Positions 52,651 to 60,190 of a stretch of 64,000 nt of DNA are shown one piece after another (the stretch's first letter is position 1; each line of letters starts with the position of its first letter). The DNA is from a bacterium (GTDB lineage: Bacteria; Patescibacteria; Dojkabacteria; JAKAPS01; JAJZLI01): positions 223,076 through 287,075 of the forward strand of contig JAKAWT010000002.1 of the NCBI GenBank assembly GCA_021816845.1. The letters are read 5' to 3'. The notes beneath the pieces are model-generated. The model ran no database searches, was not told the origin of the DNA, and worked only from the letters and a program-made list of their open reading frames with translations. The position numbers and the translations under genes were made by a program.

Positions 52651-54058
52651 AAATTCTATCCCTATAGATCTCAAAAGTAAATTATTCTTAAAAGCAATCC
52701 CCTATTCTTGTGGTTGTTATATTTTCACTGGATTTGGATCCAAGGGATCTGGATCCAAGGGATCTGGATCCAAAGATAAAGTCTTATACATAGGAAAAGC
52801 CAAGAATTTAAGAAAAAGAGTAAGTCAGTATTTCAATATAGGAAATTTACCGATAAAAACTCAAAAAATGCTTTCTCTGTCTAAATCTATAACATATATA
52901 GAAACAGACAACGAAGCCGAAGCTTTAATATTAGAGAGTAACCTAATAAAAAAATATAGACCTAAATATAATATTCTTTTAAAAGATGATAAACAGTATG
53001 CCTGGGTAAAAATAACAAATGATGAATTTCCAAAGATTGAGAGAGTTAGAGAAAAAAAGAATGATAAGGCAACCTATTTTGGACCATATCCAAACGCCTA
53101 CACTACAATCAAAGTTTTATCAAATCTAAGAAAGATTTTCCCATATAGAACATGTAATCTAAAAATTCATGAAAGATCTTCTAGAGATGGAGAAATAACA
53201 AAACCCTTGGTACTAGTACCCAGGGTATGTATTTATTATCATATAGGACTTTGTACTGGACCTTGTGATAACTTACAGTCCAGAGAAGATTATATGAAGA
53301 ATATAAATAACATAAAGAAGTTTTTTAAAAGTAAGAAACATCAAATTATAAAAGATTATGAAAAAGAAATGATAAAAGCATCAAAAGAAGAAAGATTTGA
53401 AGATGCAATAAAGCTAAGAGACAAGATAGAAGATATTAGGTATGTTACACAGAACATAAAAGTAAATTTTGAAGATCCAGATGATCCAGAGAATAGAACA
53501 TATACAAATAGAAAAAAAGAGAACATAGAAGCTTTAAAAAAGCTATTTTTAAAACTCCATATTAAATATAACAATGGAAGGGTAGAATGCTACGATATAT
53601 CTAATATACAAGGAAAATATCCTGTATCATCAATGGTTGTTTTCAAAGATGGAGAGATGTCAAAATCTAACTATAGAAAATTCAAAATTAAATCGGATGA
53701 TACACCAAATGACCCGTTAATGATGTATGAAACACTAACTAGAAGACTCAAAGAGTCTAGAATCACTAATAAACCTAAAGATGTAAGTTTTAGTGAGGTT
53801 CCAGACTTAATTGTTGTAGATGGGGGTAAAACTCAAGTTAGTGCAGGAGCTAGAGCTTTAGAAGATTTAGGATTAACTATTCCACTTATTGGACTTGCAA
53901 AAAGATATGAAGAAATTTACCTACCTAATATAAAAGAGCCTATACGGTTAAAACAAAATGACAAATCTTTATTGGTATTAAGACAAATTAGAGATGAAGC
54001 ACATAGGTTCGCAATAACATTTCACAGACAAATACGATCGAAAGGAATGTATTCCTAA
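52643..54058 (+). CDS. uvrC: UvrC-type excinuclease subunit without C-terminal HhH domain
   Basis: The nuclease subunit of nucleotide excision repair makes incisions on both sides of a lesion after UvrAB. A GIY-YIG domain at the N-terminus (CGCYIF, VLYIGKAKNLRKRVSQYF) carries an insertion of GSKGSGSKGSGSK from a palindrome array. The Cys cluster is RVCIYYHIGLCTGPC and the UVR motif is FEDAIKLRDKIEDI. The RNase H-like nuclease domain has VECYDISNIQG, PDLIVVDGGKTQVSA and RDEAHRFAITFHR. The chain ends at residue 471, shortly after the nuclease domain, lacking the helix-hairpin-helix of ~600-residue UvrC. Confidence 0.92.
   Translation: MFENSIPIDLKSKLFLKAIPYSCGCYIFTGFGSKGSGSKGSGSKDKVLYIGKAKNLRKRVSQYFNIGNLPIKTQKMLSLSKSITYIETDNEAEALILESNLIKKYRPKYNILLKDDKQYAWVKITNDEFPKIERVREKKNDKATYFGPYPNAYTTIKVLSNLRKIFPYRTCNLKIHERSSRDGEITKPLVLVPRVCIYYHIGLCTGPCDNLQSREDYMKNINNIKKFFKSKKHQIIKDYEKEMIKASKEERFEDAIKLRDKIEDIRYVTQNIKVNFEDPDDPENRTYTNRKKENIEALKKLFLKLHIKYNNGRVECYDISNIQGKYPVSSMVVFKDGEMSKSNYRKFKIKSDDTPNDPLMMYETLTRRLKESRITNKPKDVSFSEVPDLIVVDGGKTQVSAGARALEDLGLTIPLIGLAKRYEEIYLPNIKEPIRLKQNDKSLLVLRQIRDEAHRFAITFHRQIRSKGMYS
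52730..52771. repeat. tandem palindrome array in coding sequence, 15-bp period
   Basis: GGATTTGGATCC (52730-52741), GGATCTGGATCC (52745-52756) and GGATCTGGATCC (52760-52771), with spacers AAG, AAG and AAA, encode GFGSKGSGSKGSGSK inside the GIY-YIG domain of UvrC, between its first two strands. Confidence 0.9.
53209..53220. repeat. single perfect palindrome unit in uvrC
   Basis: GGTACTAGTACC is a perfect 12-bp palindrome, flanked by ACCC and GGGT so that most of a 24-bp segment (53203-53226) is symmetrical. It encodes LVLVP just before the UvrC Cys cluster. Confidence 0.6.
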
Positions 54059-54195
54059 GAATGTGTTCTTCAATAGGATAGGATTACACATTTGATAATA
54101 TATAATATATATTATAAGGGGTAACCAGCTATAGAAACAGATATATGAAAAATTCTAAGTATGTAGATATTGTCAATTAAGATAATGGAGAATAC

Positions 54196-54633
54196 TTAAA
54201 TATGTGTGTTATATGAATCCTTCTTAACCAATAAATCATATAGAAGAATAGAGAATATAAGAAATATAATTATGTGTAAAGATGTACAGTATATACATAT
54301 TGATCCTATTAAAGCAATTTCTATATAAACTAGTCCAAAAACTATAATTAAAGCTATTATTGTAACTATAAATAATAGTTTCTTTAGCCTTGGTATGAAA
54401 GCTAATATGAATGAGAATACAAAATATACTATTCCATAGACTGGAAGTGGCAGAGAAAAAAAAGTTGAGTATTGACTAGTCACTACATTGGCACAATTTA
54501 TGACACTATTTTCAGGGCATGCTAAAGATGTATCTGTATAATGACTATATATGAGGTACAAAGATACTAATATCCCTATAAAAGATAATATCTGAATTTT
54601 ATATCGAAGAACAAACGTTAGTAGGTTTTTCAT
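54196..54633 (-). CDS. VKOR-family disulfide-forming membrane protein
   Basis: A 145-residue vitamin K epoxide reductase homologue with four or five helices. The loop cysteines are at LACPENSVINCANVVTSQYS and the active CxxC at GSICIYCTSLH. PLPVYGIVYF after the loop is a family hallmark. It would re-oxidise a thioredoxin-like partner, passing electrons to a quinone. Its start overlaps the end of the DUF929 gene by 35 bases, so the pair is coupled and forms a DsbB/DsbA-like system for exported proteins. Confidence 0.9.
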   Translation of the reverse strand: MKNLLTFVLRYKIQILSFIGILVSLYLIYSHYTDTSLACPENSVINCANVVTSQYSTFFSLPLPVYGIVYFVFSFILAFIPRLKKLLFIVTIIALIIVFGLVYIEIALIGSICIYCTSLHIIIFLIFSILLYDLLVKKDSYNTHI

Positions 54634-55438
54634 TAGTTATAGAACAAATATCTTTAATTAAATATCCAGCAGATGATAGTATATTGTTTGATATTGTTGA
54701 ATTATACGAATATATACTAGAGATTATTTGGTCCCAATTCTTACCTTGTAGTGTAGATGGTGCATATTGAGCACCAACAAGAAGGTATTTGTTTGCAATA
54801 TCAACAAATGGTATAGACCCAGAAGAGGACTGAGTCACATAAGGAGGTGCATCATATTTAGAAAACAGGTTCGCTTCAAGTTGGGTCATATTCTGTAAAG
54901 GTGTATATGAGCCACTTGCTGATGGAATATTGGTTGTAGTTTCAACTGGTGTAAATGTAATATACTGACTGTTATATGTCGCGTTATAAAAAGTGAATGT
55001 TGAAGTGTTAGGGTATACATCAGAAGAACTGGACGTCATATAATGGAGATTTGTAAAAGTTCCAAACTTTGATAGTGCTATAATCAAAGCCCATCTTTCA
55101 GCTGCACAAAAAGGACAATAATCTGCTCCTATATAAATAACCCTTGGTAAATTATTTTTTGTTAATAGAGTATTATTTATATTAGATATATTGGATTTTG
55201 GTGCTGTAGTTAAACTCCCGCTGATAGCTGATAGTGAAACTGAGTTTAATTTCTCCATTATATTCAAGGATACTGGTTTACCATCAAAACTTTTGTTAGA
55301 TAAACTAGAACTTGATGATTTAGTACTATTCTTGTTCCCAAGGACAAAAAATATCATTAAACCCATCAAAACTAAAACAATCGCTATAATAACAATAAAA
55401 GTATAGATTGAAGTATCATTTTGTTTTTTGGAGCTCAT
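54599..55438 (-). CDS. DUF929 thioredoxin-like membrane-anchored protein
   Basis: An anchored outer protein with a helix at about residues 12-34 (FIVIIAIVLVLMGLMIFFVLG) and a thioredoxin-like domain with the redox motif YIGADYCPFCAAERWALIIALSKFG. Two further cysteines near the C-terminus (KDICSITNEKPTNVCS) could relay electrons. DUF929 proteins typically occur with VKOR, as here. It probably introduces disulfides into secreted proteins. The start is the ATG at 55436-55438; a GTG two codons upstream is possible. Confidence 0.88.
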   Translation of the reverse strand: MSSKKQNDTSIYTFIVIIAIVLVLMGLMIFFVLGNKNSTKSSSSSLSNKSFDGKPVSLNIMEKLNSVSLSAISGSLTTAPKSNISNINNTLLTKNNLPRVIYIGADYCPFCAAERWALIIALSKFGTFTNLHYMTSSSSDVYPNTSTFTFYNATYNSQYITFTPVETTTNIPSASGSYTPLQNMTQLEANLFSKYDAPPYVTQSSSGSIPFVDIANKYLLVGAQYAPSTLQGKNWDQIISSIYSYNSTISNNILSSAGYLIKDICSITNEKPTNVCSSI

Positions 55439-55507
55439 AAGCACAATTGTATCAAATTTTAAAAAAAATTAGAAATGTACTACAATGCATTGTGTTAGAA
55501 TAATTTA

Positions 55508-56401
55508 ATGAGTACAAACAAGTACAGTCTGAAAAAACCAAGAAAAATACTTCTTGTTGGAGGATCTGGGTTTATTGGTACTAATATAATTACAAAATTC
55601 ACTGAATATAAAGTAGGAGACATTCTAAATCTTGACAAAAAGAATGCATCCTTAGGTATAAAAACAAAATATGTTGATCTTCAGGAACCTATATTTAGTG
55701 AGATACAAAGATTCAACCCTGATAATATAATATATCTAGCGTCACTATCTGAGAATTCTTGTGATGATATAAAAAAAGCAAGAACAATAAATGTAAACGG
55801 CTTATCTTCTCTACTCCAAGAACTAGTAGAATATACTGGGCTTAAAAGTTTCATCTATTTATCAGACTACAGATTATATAAAGACAATGTTCCATTTACA
55901 GAAGCATCAAATATTTTACCTTCAAATAATTATCTACAAACAAAATTAGAAGCTGAGCAACTGCTTTTAAAACATCAGGAAGAATATGGACTACCAGTAT
56001 TGATTTTAAGAGTATCAAGCTTATACGGACCATTTTTTAATCTTAATTATTATAATTTTCTAACTAGTACACTATTACAAGCAGTGAAAAACCAAACTAT
56101 AGAAGTTTTAGATAATAATATTTATGACTACCTATATATATCAGATCTTGTAAGTTCTATAATCGCATCATTTGAAACTAATTATACGGGGGTATTAAAT
56201 ATTGGATCAGGTATAGGGTATTCTAATATAGATATTGCAAAATACATAGCTGATCAACTAAAAATAGATCTTAATATAAAAAACAATATTACAGACAATG
56301 TATATATCAATAATATTTTGTTTGCAAAAAACATTTTAGGTTGGCAGCCCAACGTAGATATAGAAAAGGGTATCAAAGAGACAATTAAGCATATTGAATA
56401 G
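55508..56401 (+). CDS. NAD-dependent nucleotide-sugar epimerase/dehydratase
   Basis: A 297-residue extended short-chain dehydrogenase. The Rossmann motif is LLVGGSGFIGTNII (residues about 16-29) and the catalytic Y-x-x-x-K is NYLQTKLEAEQLL. IYLSDYRLYKDN holds the expected Ser/Thr site, and LRVSSLYGP and VLNIGSG follow as in UDP-glucose 4-epimerase relatives. The exact sugar is not resolved. It is the last gene before the toxin-antitoxin cluster and is transcribed alone. Confidence 0.85.
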   Translation: MSTNKYSLKKPRKILLVGGSGFIGTNIITKFTEYKVGDILNLDKKNASLGIKTKYVDLQEPIFSEIQRFNPDNIIYLASLSENSCDDIKKARTINVNGLSSLLQELVEYTGLKSFIYLSDYRLYKDNVPFTEASNILPSNNYLQTKLEAEQLLLKHQEEYGLPVLILRVSSLYGPFFNLNYYNFLTSTLLQAVKNQTIEVLDNNIYDYLYISDLVSSIIASFETNYTGVLNIGSGIGYSNIDIAKYIADQLKIDLNIKNNITDNVYINNILFAKNILGWQPNVDIEKGIKETIKHIE

Positions 56402-56471
56402 GTATAAATATTGGTAATATATGGAATCTAGTATTGTAATGACAACTAATTAATCCAATTCAATTAAACAC

Positions 56472-56744
56472 TTATTTTTTAGACTTCATTTCTGATATTT
56501 TTTCCTGTATCATCATCTTGATTAAACTTTGATATGGAACATCCGATTGCATAGATAAGCTTTTCAGTAGAGTAATCATAGACTCTGGCAGTCTTATTGA
56601 TATAGATCTAGTTTTTTTAGACATTTTTAAATCACTTAAATCCATTTTTACTGGAGCTTTATCCTTAAGGTATTTATACATATCAACACTCTCCCAATAT
56701 GCTACCTCTTCATCTTCATTTTTAAATTTATTATTTCTATTCAT
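56472..56744 (-). CDS. BrnA-type antitoxin (RHH/CopG)
   Basis: A 90-residue antitoxin. The N-terminus (FKNEDEEVAYWESVDMYKYL) resembles the toxin-binding arm of BrnA/CopG antitoxins. RSISIRLPESMITLLKSLSMQSDVPYQSLIKMMIQEKI is a ribbon-helix-helix DNA-binding domain. It follows the toxin gene by 22 bases on the same strand, the usual brnT-brnA order, and would autorepress the operon together with the toxin. Confidence 0.85.
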   Translation of the reverse strand: MNRNNKFKNEDEEVAYWESVDMYKYLKDKAPVKMDLSDLKMSKKTRSISIRLPESMITLLKSLSMQSDVPYQSLIKMMIQEKISEMKSKK

Positions 56745-56766
56745 CGTATAAAATAATTAACTTATT

Positions 56767-56994
56767 CTATGTAGTTCTAAACGCAGTTATTACTCTCACA
56801 CTATAAATCCTTTTTATAAATATTATACAATATAACTTACCATTACTCATACATAGCGCGATATACCTACTTTGAACATCGCTTGGAACAATCTTTTTAC
56901 TTTTATCACTAATAAATATATTTTCTATTTGTTCTGTAGTTAAATTGTGCCTAGCCACATGAAAAATGTTATTTATATCCCACTCAAAATTCAT
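56767..56994 (-). CDS. BrnT-type toxin
   Basis: A 75-residue RelE-superfamily ribonuclease toxin. FEWDINNIFHVARHNLTTEQIENIF matches the BrnT opening (FEWD-x-x-K...HGV-x-F). SRYIALCMSNGKLYCIIFIKRIYSVRVITAF matches its strand-rich end, where the family has RIISAR. The final Arg/Ala motif is changed to TAFRTT, so activity may be altered. It is the first gene of the pair with a BrnA-type antitoxin. Confidence 0.8.
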   Translation of the reverse strand: MNFEWDINNIFHVARHNLTTEQIENIFISDKSKKIVPSDVQSRYIALCMSNGKLYCIIFIKRIYSVRVITAFRTT

Positions 56995-57101
56995 ATCAGT
57001 ATACTACATATATATACATATTCTCATAAATATACATTTTTATCAAATAAGTGTATGGACATGCTATTGCCAAACAACATTATAATGTATATACTTTAAT
57101 C

Positions 57102-57353
57102 ATGATTAGAAGTCAAATATACCTAGAACAAGAACAAATTAGATTTTTAAAAACAGTGGCATATGAAAAAAATGTTACTATGTCTGCTGTAATAAGAGAA
57201 TTGATTAATAATAAATTAAGTAAAAAGGGTAACAAAATAAATTCTGGAGAGTGGGCATTGAAATTAGCAAAAAATGCTGAAACCTTGAAAATAAAGGGTC
57301 CAAAAAATTTATCTACAGATTCTGATAAATATATTTATCGCTCCTCACTGTAA
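57102..57353 (+). CDS. ribbon-helix-helix antitoxin, no partner seen
   Basis: An 83-residue protein from the ATG at 57102. MIRSQIYLEQEQIRFLKTVAYEKNVTMSAVIRELINNKL is a ribbon-helix-helix domain, and the C-terminal part (EWALKLAKNAETLKIKGPKNLSTDSDKYIY) is the kind of arm that embraces a PIN toxin. No toxin gene follows in the next 130 bases on the same strand. Its first codons and leader are repeated in a decayed copy at 58263, so this may be the surviving half of a VapBC pair. Confidence 0.75.
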   Translation: MIRSQIYLEQEQIRFLKTVAYEKNVTMSAVIRELINNKLSKKGNKINSGEWALKLAKNAETLKIKGPKNLSTDSDKYIYRSSL

Positions 57354-57483
57354 AACTTCATTCTTTTAGATTGGGGATATAGGGTGGATTTACTCTAGTG
57401 TGTTCTGATTTTCTATATATTCCTCCTGATCCTATGATTGTAGTACAACATAGTTATTAAAGATGAGAATTTATAAAGTGCTT

Positions 57484-57915
57484 TCATTTTTGATAATCTT
57501 TCAATGCTGTAACTTGTATATCCTTTACCTTACCTTGATGTTTGAAGTTTTCTGTTATAAGTGTAGCATTATATTCCTTTGCAATGACTAAAAAAGAAGC
57601 ATCATAATAAGTAATTCCATATTTATAAGCTACATTAAATGTCTTTTTTGAAAGTTTTTCAGAATCAGGTATAAACTCCAAAGGTAATGAATAAAAAGCA
57701 TCTAATGAAATACTAGCTTCTTTATATGTTAATCTCTTTCCATGTAAAAGTACATTCCCAATCTCATATTTTACAAGTTCTGGAACTAAGATACTTACAT
57801 CTCCCCTAATCCCTAACTTAATTATATCATCGGCTTTGTCTATATTAGCTTCATTTACTTTATTAAGATATTTAACTATGACTGAAGTATCTATTACAAG
57901 ATTTGTATTCATCAA
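57484..57915 (-). CDS. PIN-domain toxin (VapC type)
   Basis: A 143-residue PIN ribonuclease. Conserved acidic residues are seen at NLVIDTSVIVKYL, PELVKYEIGNVL, and GITYYDASFLVIAKEY, with the final TLITEN. Such toxins cut tRNA or rRNA. The gene overlaps the preceding antitoxin gene by four bases (ATGA) on the same strand, a typical vapB-vapC arrangement. All catalytic positions look intact. Confidence 0.87.
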   Translation of the reverse strand: MMNTNLVIDTSVIVKYLNKVNEANIDKADDIIKLGIRGDVSILVPELVKYEIGNVLLHGKRLTYKEASISLDAFYSLPLEFIPDSEKLSKKTFNVAYKYGITYYDASFLVIAKEYNATLITENFKHQGKVKDIQVTALKDYQK

Positions 57916-58169
57916 TGTGAGCTCCTATCCTCTATTATAAAATCCAGGGCACTCTTATTTCCATTTCCAATTATATTACGAGACTTGTTAATTTTTTTAA
58001 AAATTTCATTCTCATTCATATTGGGTTTATGGGGTCGTATGATAATCTCATCCTTATTTATAATTGAAATCAAAACAACAGACAATGGAGATACCCAACT
58101 AATACTCTTTCTTATAGTATCAGGAATTGTTAATTGACCACGTTGTCTAATAATACCAATTTCACTCAT
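57912..58169 (-). CDS. AbrB-type antitoxin (VapB)
   Basis: An 85-residue protein with an N-terminal swapped-hairpin AbrB DNA-binding domain: GIIRQRGQLTIPDTIRKSI followed by PLSVVLISIINKDEIIIRPH. The C-terminal tail (IFKKINKSRNIIGNGNKSALDFIIEDRSSH) should bind the PIN toxin encoded immediately downstream. It likely represses its own operon. Confidence 0.85.
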   Translation of the reverse strand: MSEIGIIRQRGQLTIPDTIRKSISWVSPLSVVLISIINKDEIIIRPHKPNMNENEIFKKINKSRNIIGNGNKSALDFIIEDRSSH

Positions 58170-58262
58170 ACATACAGATTATCAGAAAATCTGATGCATG
58201 TCAAGTAACTGTGTAGAGCATACATTCTGTTAACAAATAACATTAAAATACATACCTCAAAT

Positions 58263-58496
58263 ATGATTAGAAGTCAAAGAAGTTTCACTGTCATACAAAT
58301 AATGATATTTTTAAACAAACATGGAATATATTCGAAAATATAGATAATAAGAATATTGGTTTTGTTGATTGTTCACTCATAGCAACACTTCAGAGTGAAA
58401 AGAAAATAGATAGTATATTAACATTCGATACTACTGATTTTCTAAAATTGCGAAAAAAATATAGTTTTAATTTATACTTGACCAGACTTTCTATTT
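58263..58496 (+). pseudogene. decayed antitoxin/PIN-toxin remnant
   Basis: From 58263 the first 15 bases repeat the start of the RHH antitoxin gene at 57102 (encoding MIRSQ), then the frame breaks. From about 58292 another frame encodes NIGFVDCSLIATLQ, ILTFDTTDFLKL and a tail, matching the C-terminal end of a PIN domain with its VD-x-SLIA acidic site. The middle of the antitoxin and most of the toxin are missing. It overlaps the 3' end of the Mpl-like gene by 25 bases on the opposite strand. This is the scar of a second VapBC-like locus. Confidence 0.7.
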
Positions 58497-60190
58497 AACC
58501 TTTCTTCTGAATGTTTAGTAATTGCCACATTACAGGAGTTATTTGTACTACACCAAGAATAACATTGTAAAGCCCAATTTTCATCTTTATAATGAAGTTT
58601 ACATACAGAGCATTGGTATAATTTCTCTTTGGATCCAGATCCATTGGTATTGACACTTTTAGATTTAGACTTAAATAATGAAACTGTTTTATCTATACCA
58701 CCTTGAAAATTTCTAGAAGACATAAATAAGATCAAGTCATTTTTTTGACTATTATCATATAAAAATTTAGCAACATCTTGATTTGATACATAGGATGCAT
58801 CTATACCTTGTTCTTTTATAAGATTTACAAGATCATATTGAGAAAATCCTTCTTCTAAACTATTACTCCTGTACATATCAGTAATGATTACCTTATCTGC
58901 ATTATTAAAAACCGTCTTATACCAATTTAATGTTTTTCTACTCCTAGCACTCATGGTGTCCGGTTCAAAAACAGCAATAATCCTATAACTCTTAGATCCA
59001 GCTCTTTTGAGGCTAGCCTCTTTAAAATTTTCTCTAACTGCATCAATACTGGTTTTTACTTTAACTTGGGAGTGAGCAAAATCATCAATGATTATGACAT
59101 CATCATCCCTATATCTAATCTCAAGTCTCCTTTTAACACCTTTAAACTCAAAAATAGATTTTTTTAAAGATTCATATGGAATACCAAAGGATCTAGCTAC
59201 AAGTATAGCTCCTACTAAATTCTGTAGATTATGCTTACCTATTAAGGTAGTTTTATATGTCTTTAGATCTGACAGATCAGGATCTGAGGTTACAAATTCT
59301 GTATATCCATCTTTATATGATACCTTCTTTATATAAAGATCAGCTGAATTATCCATGTATGAATAATATAGTATTTTGCATTTTGCAGAATCCACAACAT
59401 GATGAATATTTTTGTCATCTTTGTTTAGAAATAAAATACCATCTTCAGGTATCCCTTCTACAAGTTTTTTAAATGAAGCTATATAGTCATCAAATGTTGG
59501 AAATAAATCTACATGATCCCACTCTAATGAAGTTATTAAAACATATTTACCATTATAATGTAGAAATTTTGACCTCTTATCATAAAATGCAGAGTTATAT
59601 TCATCTCCTTCAACTACAGAAATTCTACCAATGGGTCCAAATCCCGCAGATCCAGATCCAGAGGATCCAGATCCAGACGATCCAGTATAGTTCTCTACTG
59701 CACTTTTAAAATTTAAAGACACACCTCCGAACATAAAACTTGGTTTTAATCCTGCTTTATAGAATAGGAAAGATACAGCAGATGTTATTGTGGTTTTACC
59801 ATACTCCCCTGCTATAACAATAGATTTCTCCTTTACAAGGTATTTTCTGAGTATCTCTGGGTAAGAATAATACGGAATCTTTCTTTTTAAAACTTCCTGT
59901 ACCTCTTCGTTATTCTCTGCTACAGCGTTCCCTATAACAACAAAATCTATGGATCTAGGTCCGTCGGATCTGGGTCCGTCGGGTCTAGACCCTAGTTTAC
60001 TAGTAATATGTTCCTTCTTATATCCCAACTCTATATTTAACTTGTTTTTCTTCAAATACAAAGATACTGGGGGAAAAAATCCTTTGTCAGAACCTGTAAC
60101 CTCAAATCCCATATCTTTCATCATTTTTGCTATAGGAGCCATAGCTGTCCCACATATACCTATAAAATGGACTCTTTCTCTTTTTATCAT
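58472..60190 (-). CDS. Mpl/MurC-like Mur ligase with C-terminal Cys-rich domain
   Basis: A 572-residue Mur ligase. VHFIGICGTAMAPIAKMMKDMGFEVTGSD at the N-terminus and EGDEYNSAFYDKRSKFLHY resemble Mpl, which ligates a recycled tripeptide to UDP-MurNAc; a MurC role is also possible because no other MurC is visible. The P-loop is AGEYGKTTITS, with EY where TH is common. Four in-frame palindrome sites lengthen loops. The last 46 residues (from about 527) hold CSVC, LQCYSWC and NNSC, a probable zinc-binding module not normal for this family. It is last in the mur operon, overlapping murE by four bases. Confidence 0.82.
   Translation of the reverse strand: MIKRERVHFIGICGTAMAPIAKMMKDMGFEVTGSDKGFFPPVSLYLKKNKLNIELGYKKEHITSKLGSRPDGPRSDGPRSIDFVVIGNAVAENNEEVQEVLKRKIPYYSYPEILRKYLVKEKSIVIAGEYGKTTITSAVSFLFYKAGLKPSFMFGGVSLNFKSAVENYTGSSGSGSSGSGSAGFGPIGRISVVEGDEYNSAFYDKRSKFLHYNGKYVLITSLEWDHVDLFPTFDDYIASFKKLVEGIPEDGILFLNKDDKNIHHVVDSAKCKILYYSYMDNSADLYIKKVSYKDGYTEFVTSDPDLSDLKTYKTTLIGKHNLQNLVGAILVARSFGIPYESLKKSIFEFKGVKRRLEIRYRDDDVIIIDDFAHSQVKVKTSIDAVRENFKEASLKRAGSKSYRIIAVFEPDTMSARSRKTLNWYKTVFNNADKVIITDMYRSNSLEEGFSQYDLVNLIKEQGIDASYVSNQDVAKFLYDNSQKNDLILFMSSRNFQGGIDKTVSLFKSKSKSVNTNGSGSKEKLYQCSVCKLHYKDENWALQCYSWCSTNNSCNVAITKHSEERLNRKSGQV
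58631..58642. repeat. single palindrome unit in the Mpl-like gene
   Basis: GGATCCAGATCC encodes GSGS in the linker between the ligase and the Cys-rich C-terminal module. Confidence 0.65.
58994..59020. repeat. palindrome pair in the Mpl-like gene, 15-bp spacing
   Basis: AGATCCAGCTCT (58994-59005) and GAGGCTAGCCTC (59009-59020, a perfect palindrome) are separated by TTT. The second unit has a core unrelated to GGATCC yet keeps the 12+3 layout. They encode EASLKRAGSK in the third ligase domain. Confidence 0.65.
59633..59689. repeat. tandem palindrome array in the Mpl-like gene, 15-bp period
   Basis: Units start at 59633 (GGGTCCAAATCC), 59648 (AGATCCAGATCC), 59663 (GGATCCAGATCC) and 59678 (partly decayed), with three-base spacers. 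They encode a Gly/Ser-rich loop (TGSSGSGSSGSGSAGFG) in the central ATPase domain before VVEGDEYNSAF. Confidence 0.88.
59951..59992. repeat. tandem palindrome array in the Mpl-like gene, 15-bp period
   Basis: GGATCTAGGTCC (59951-59962), GGATCTGGGTCC (59966-59977) and GGGTCTAGACCC (59981-59992, perfect palindrome), with GTC spacers. They encode GSRPDGPRSDGPRS at a loop of the N-terminal domain. Confidence 0.88.

Noticed and set aside
52643..54058. UvrC truncated by a recent stop codon
   Set aside because: The sequence after the stop does not encode a helix-hairpin-helix in any frame I read. Short UvrC proteins also seem common in this type of genome, so it is treated as a natural short form.
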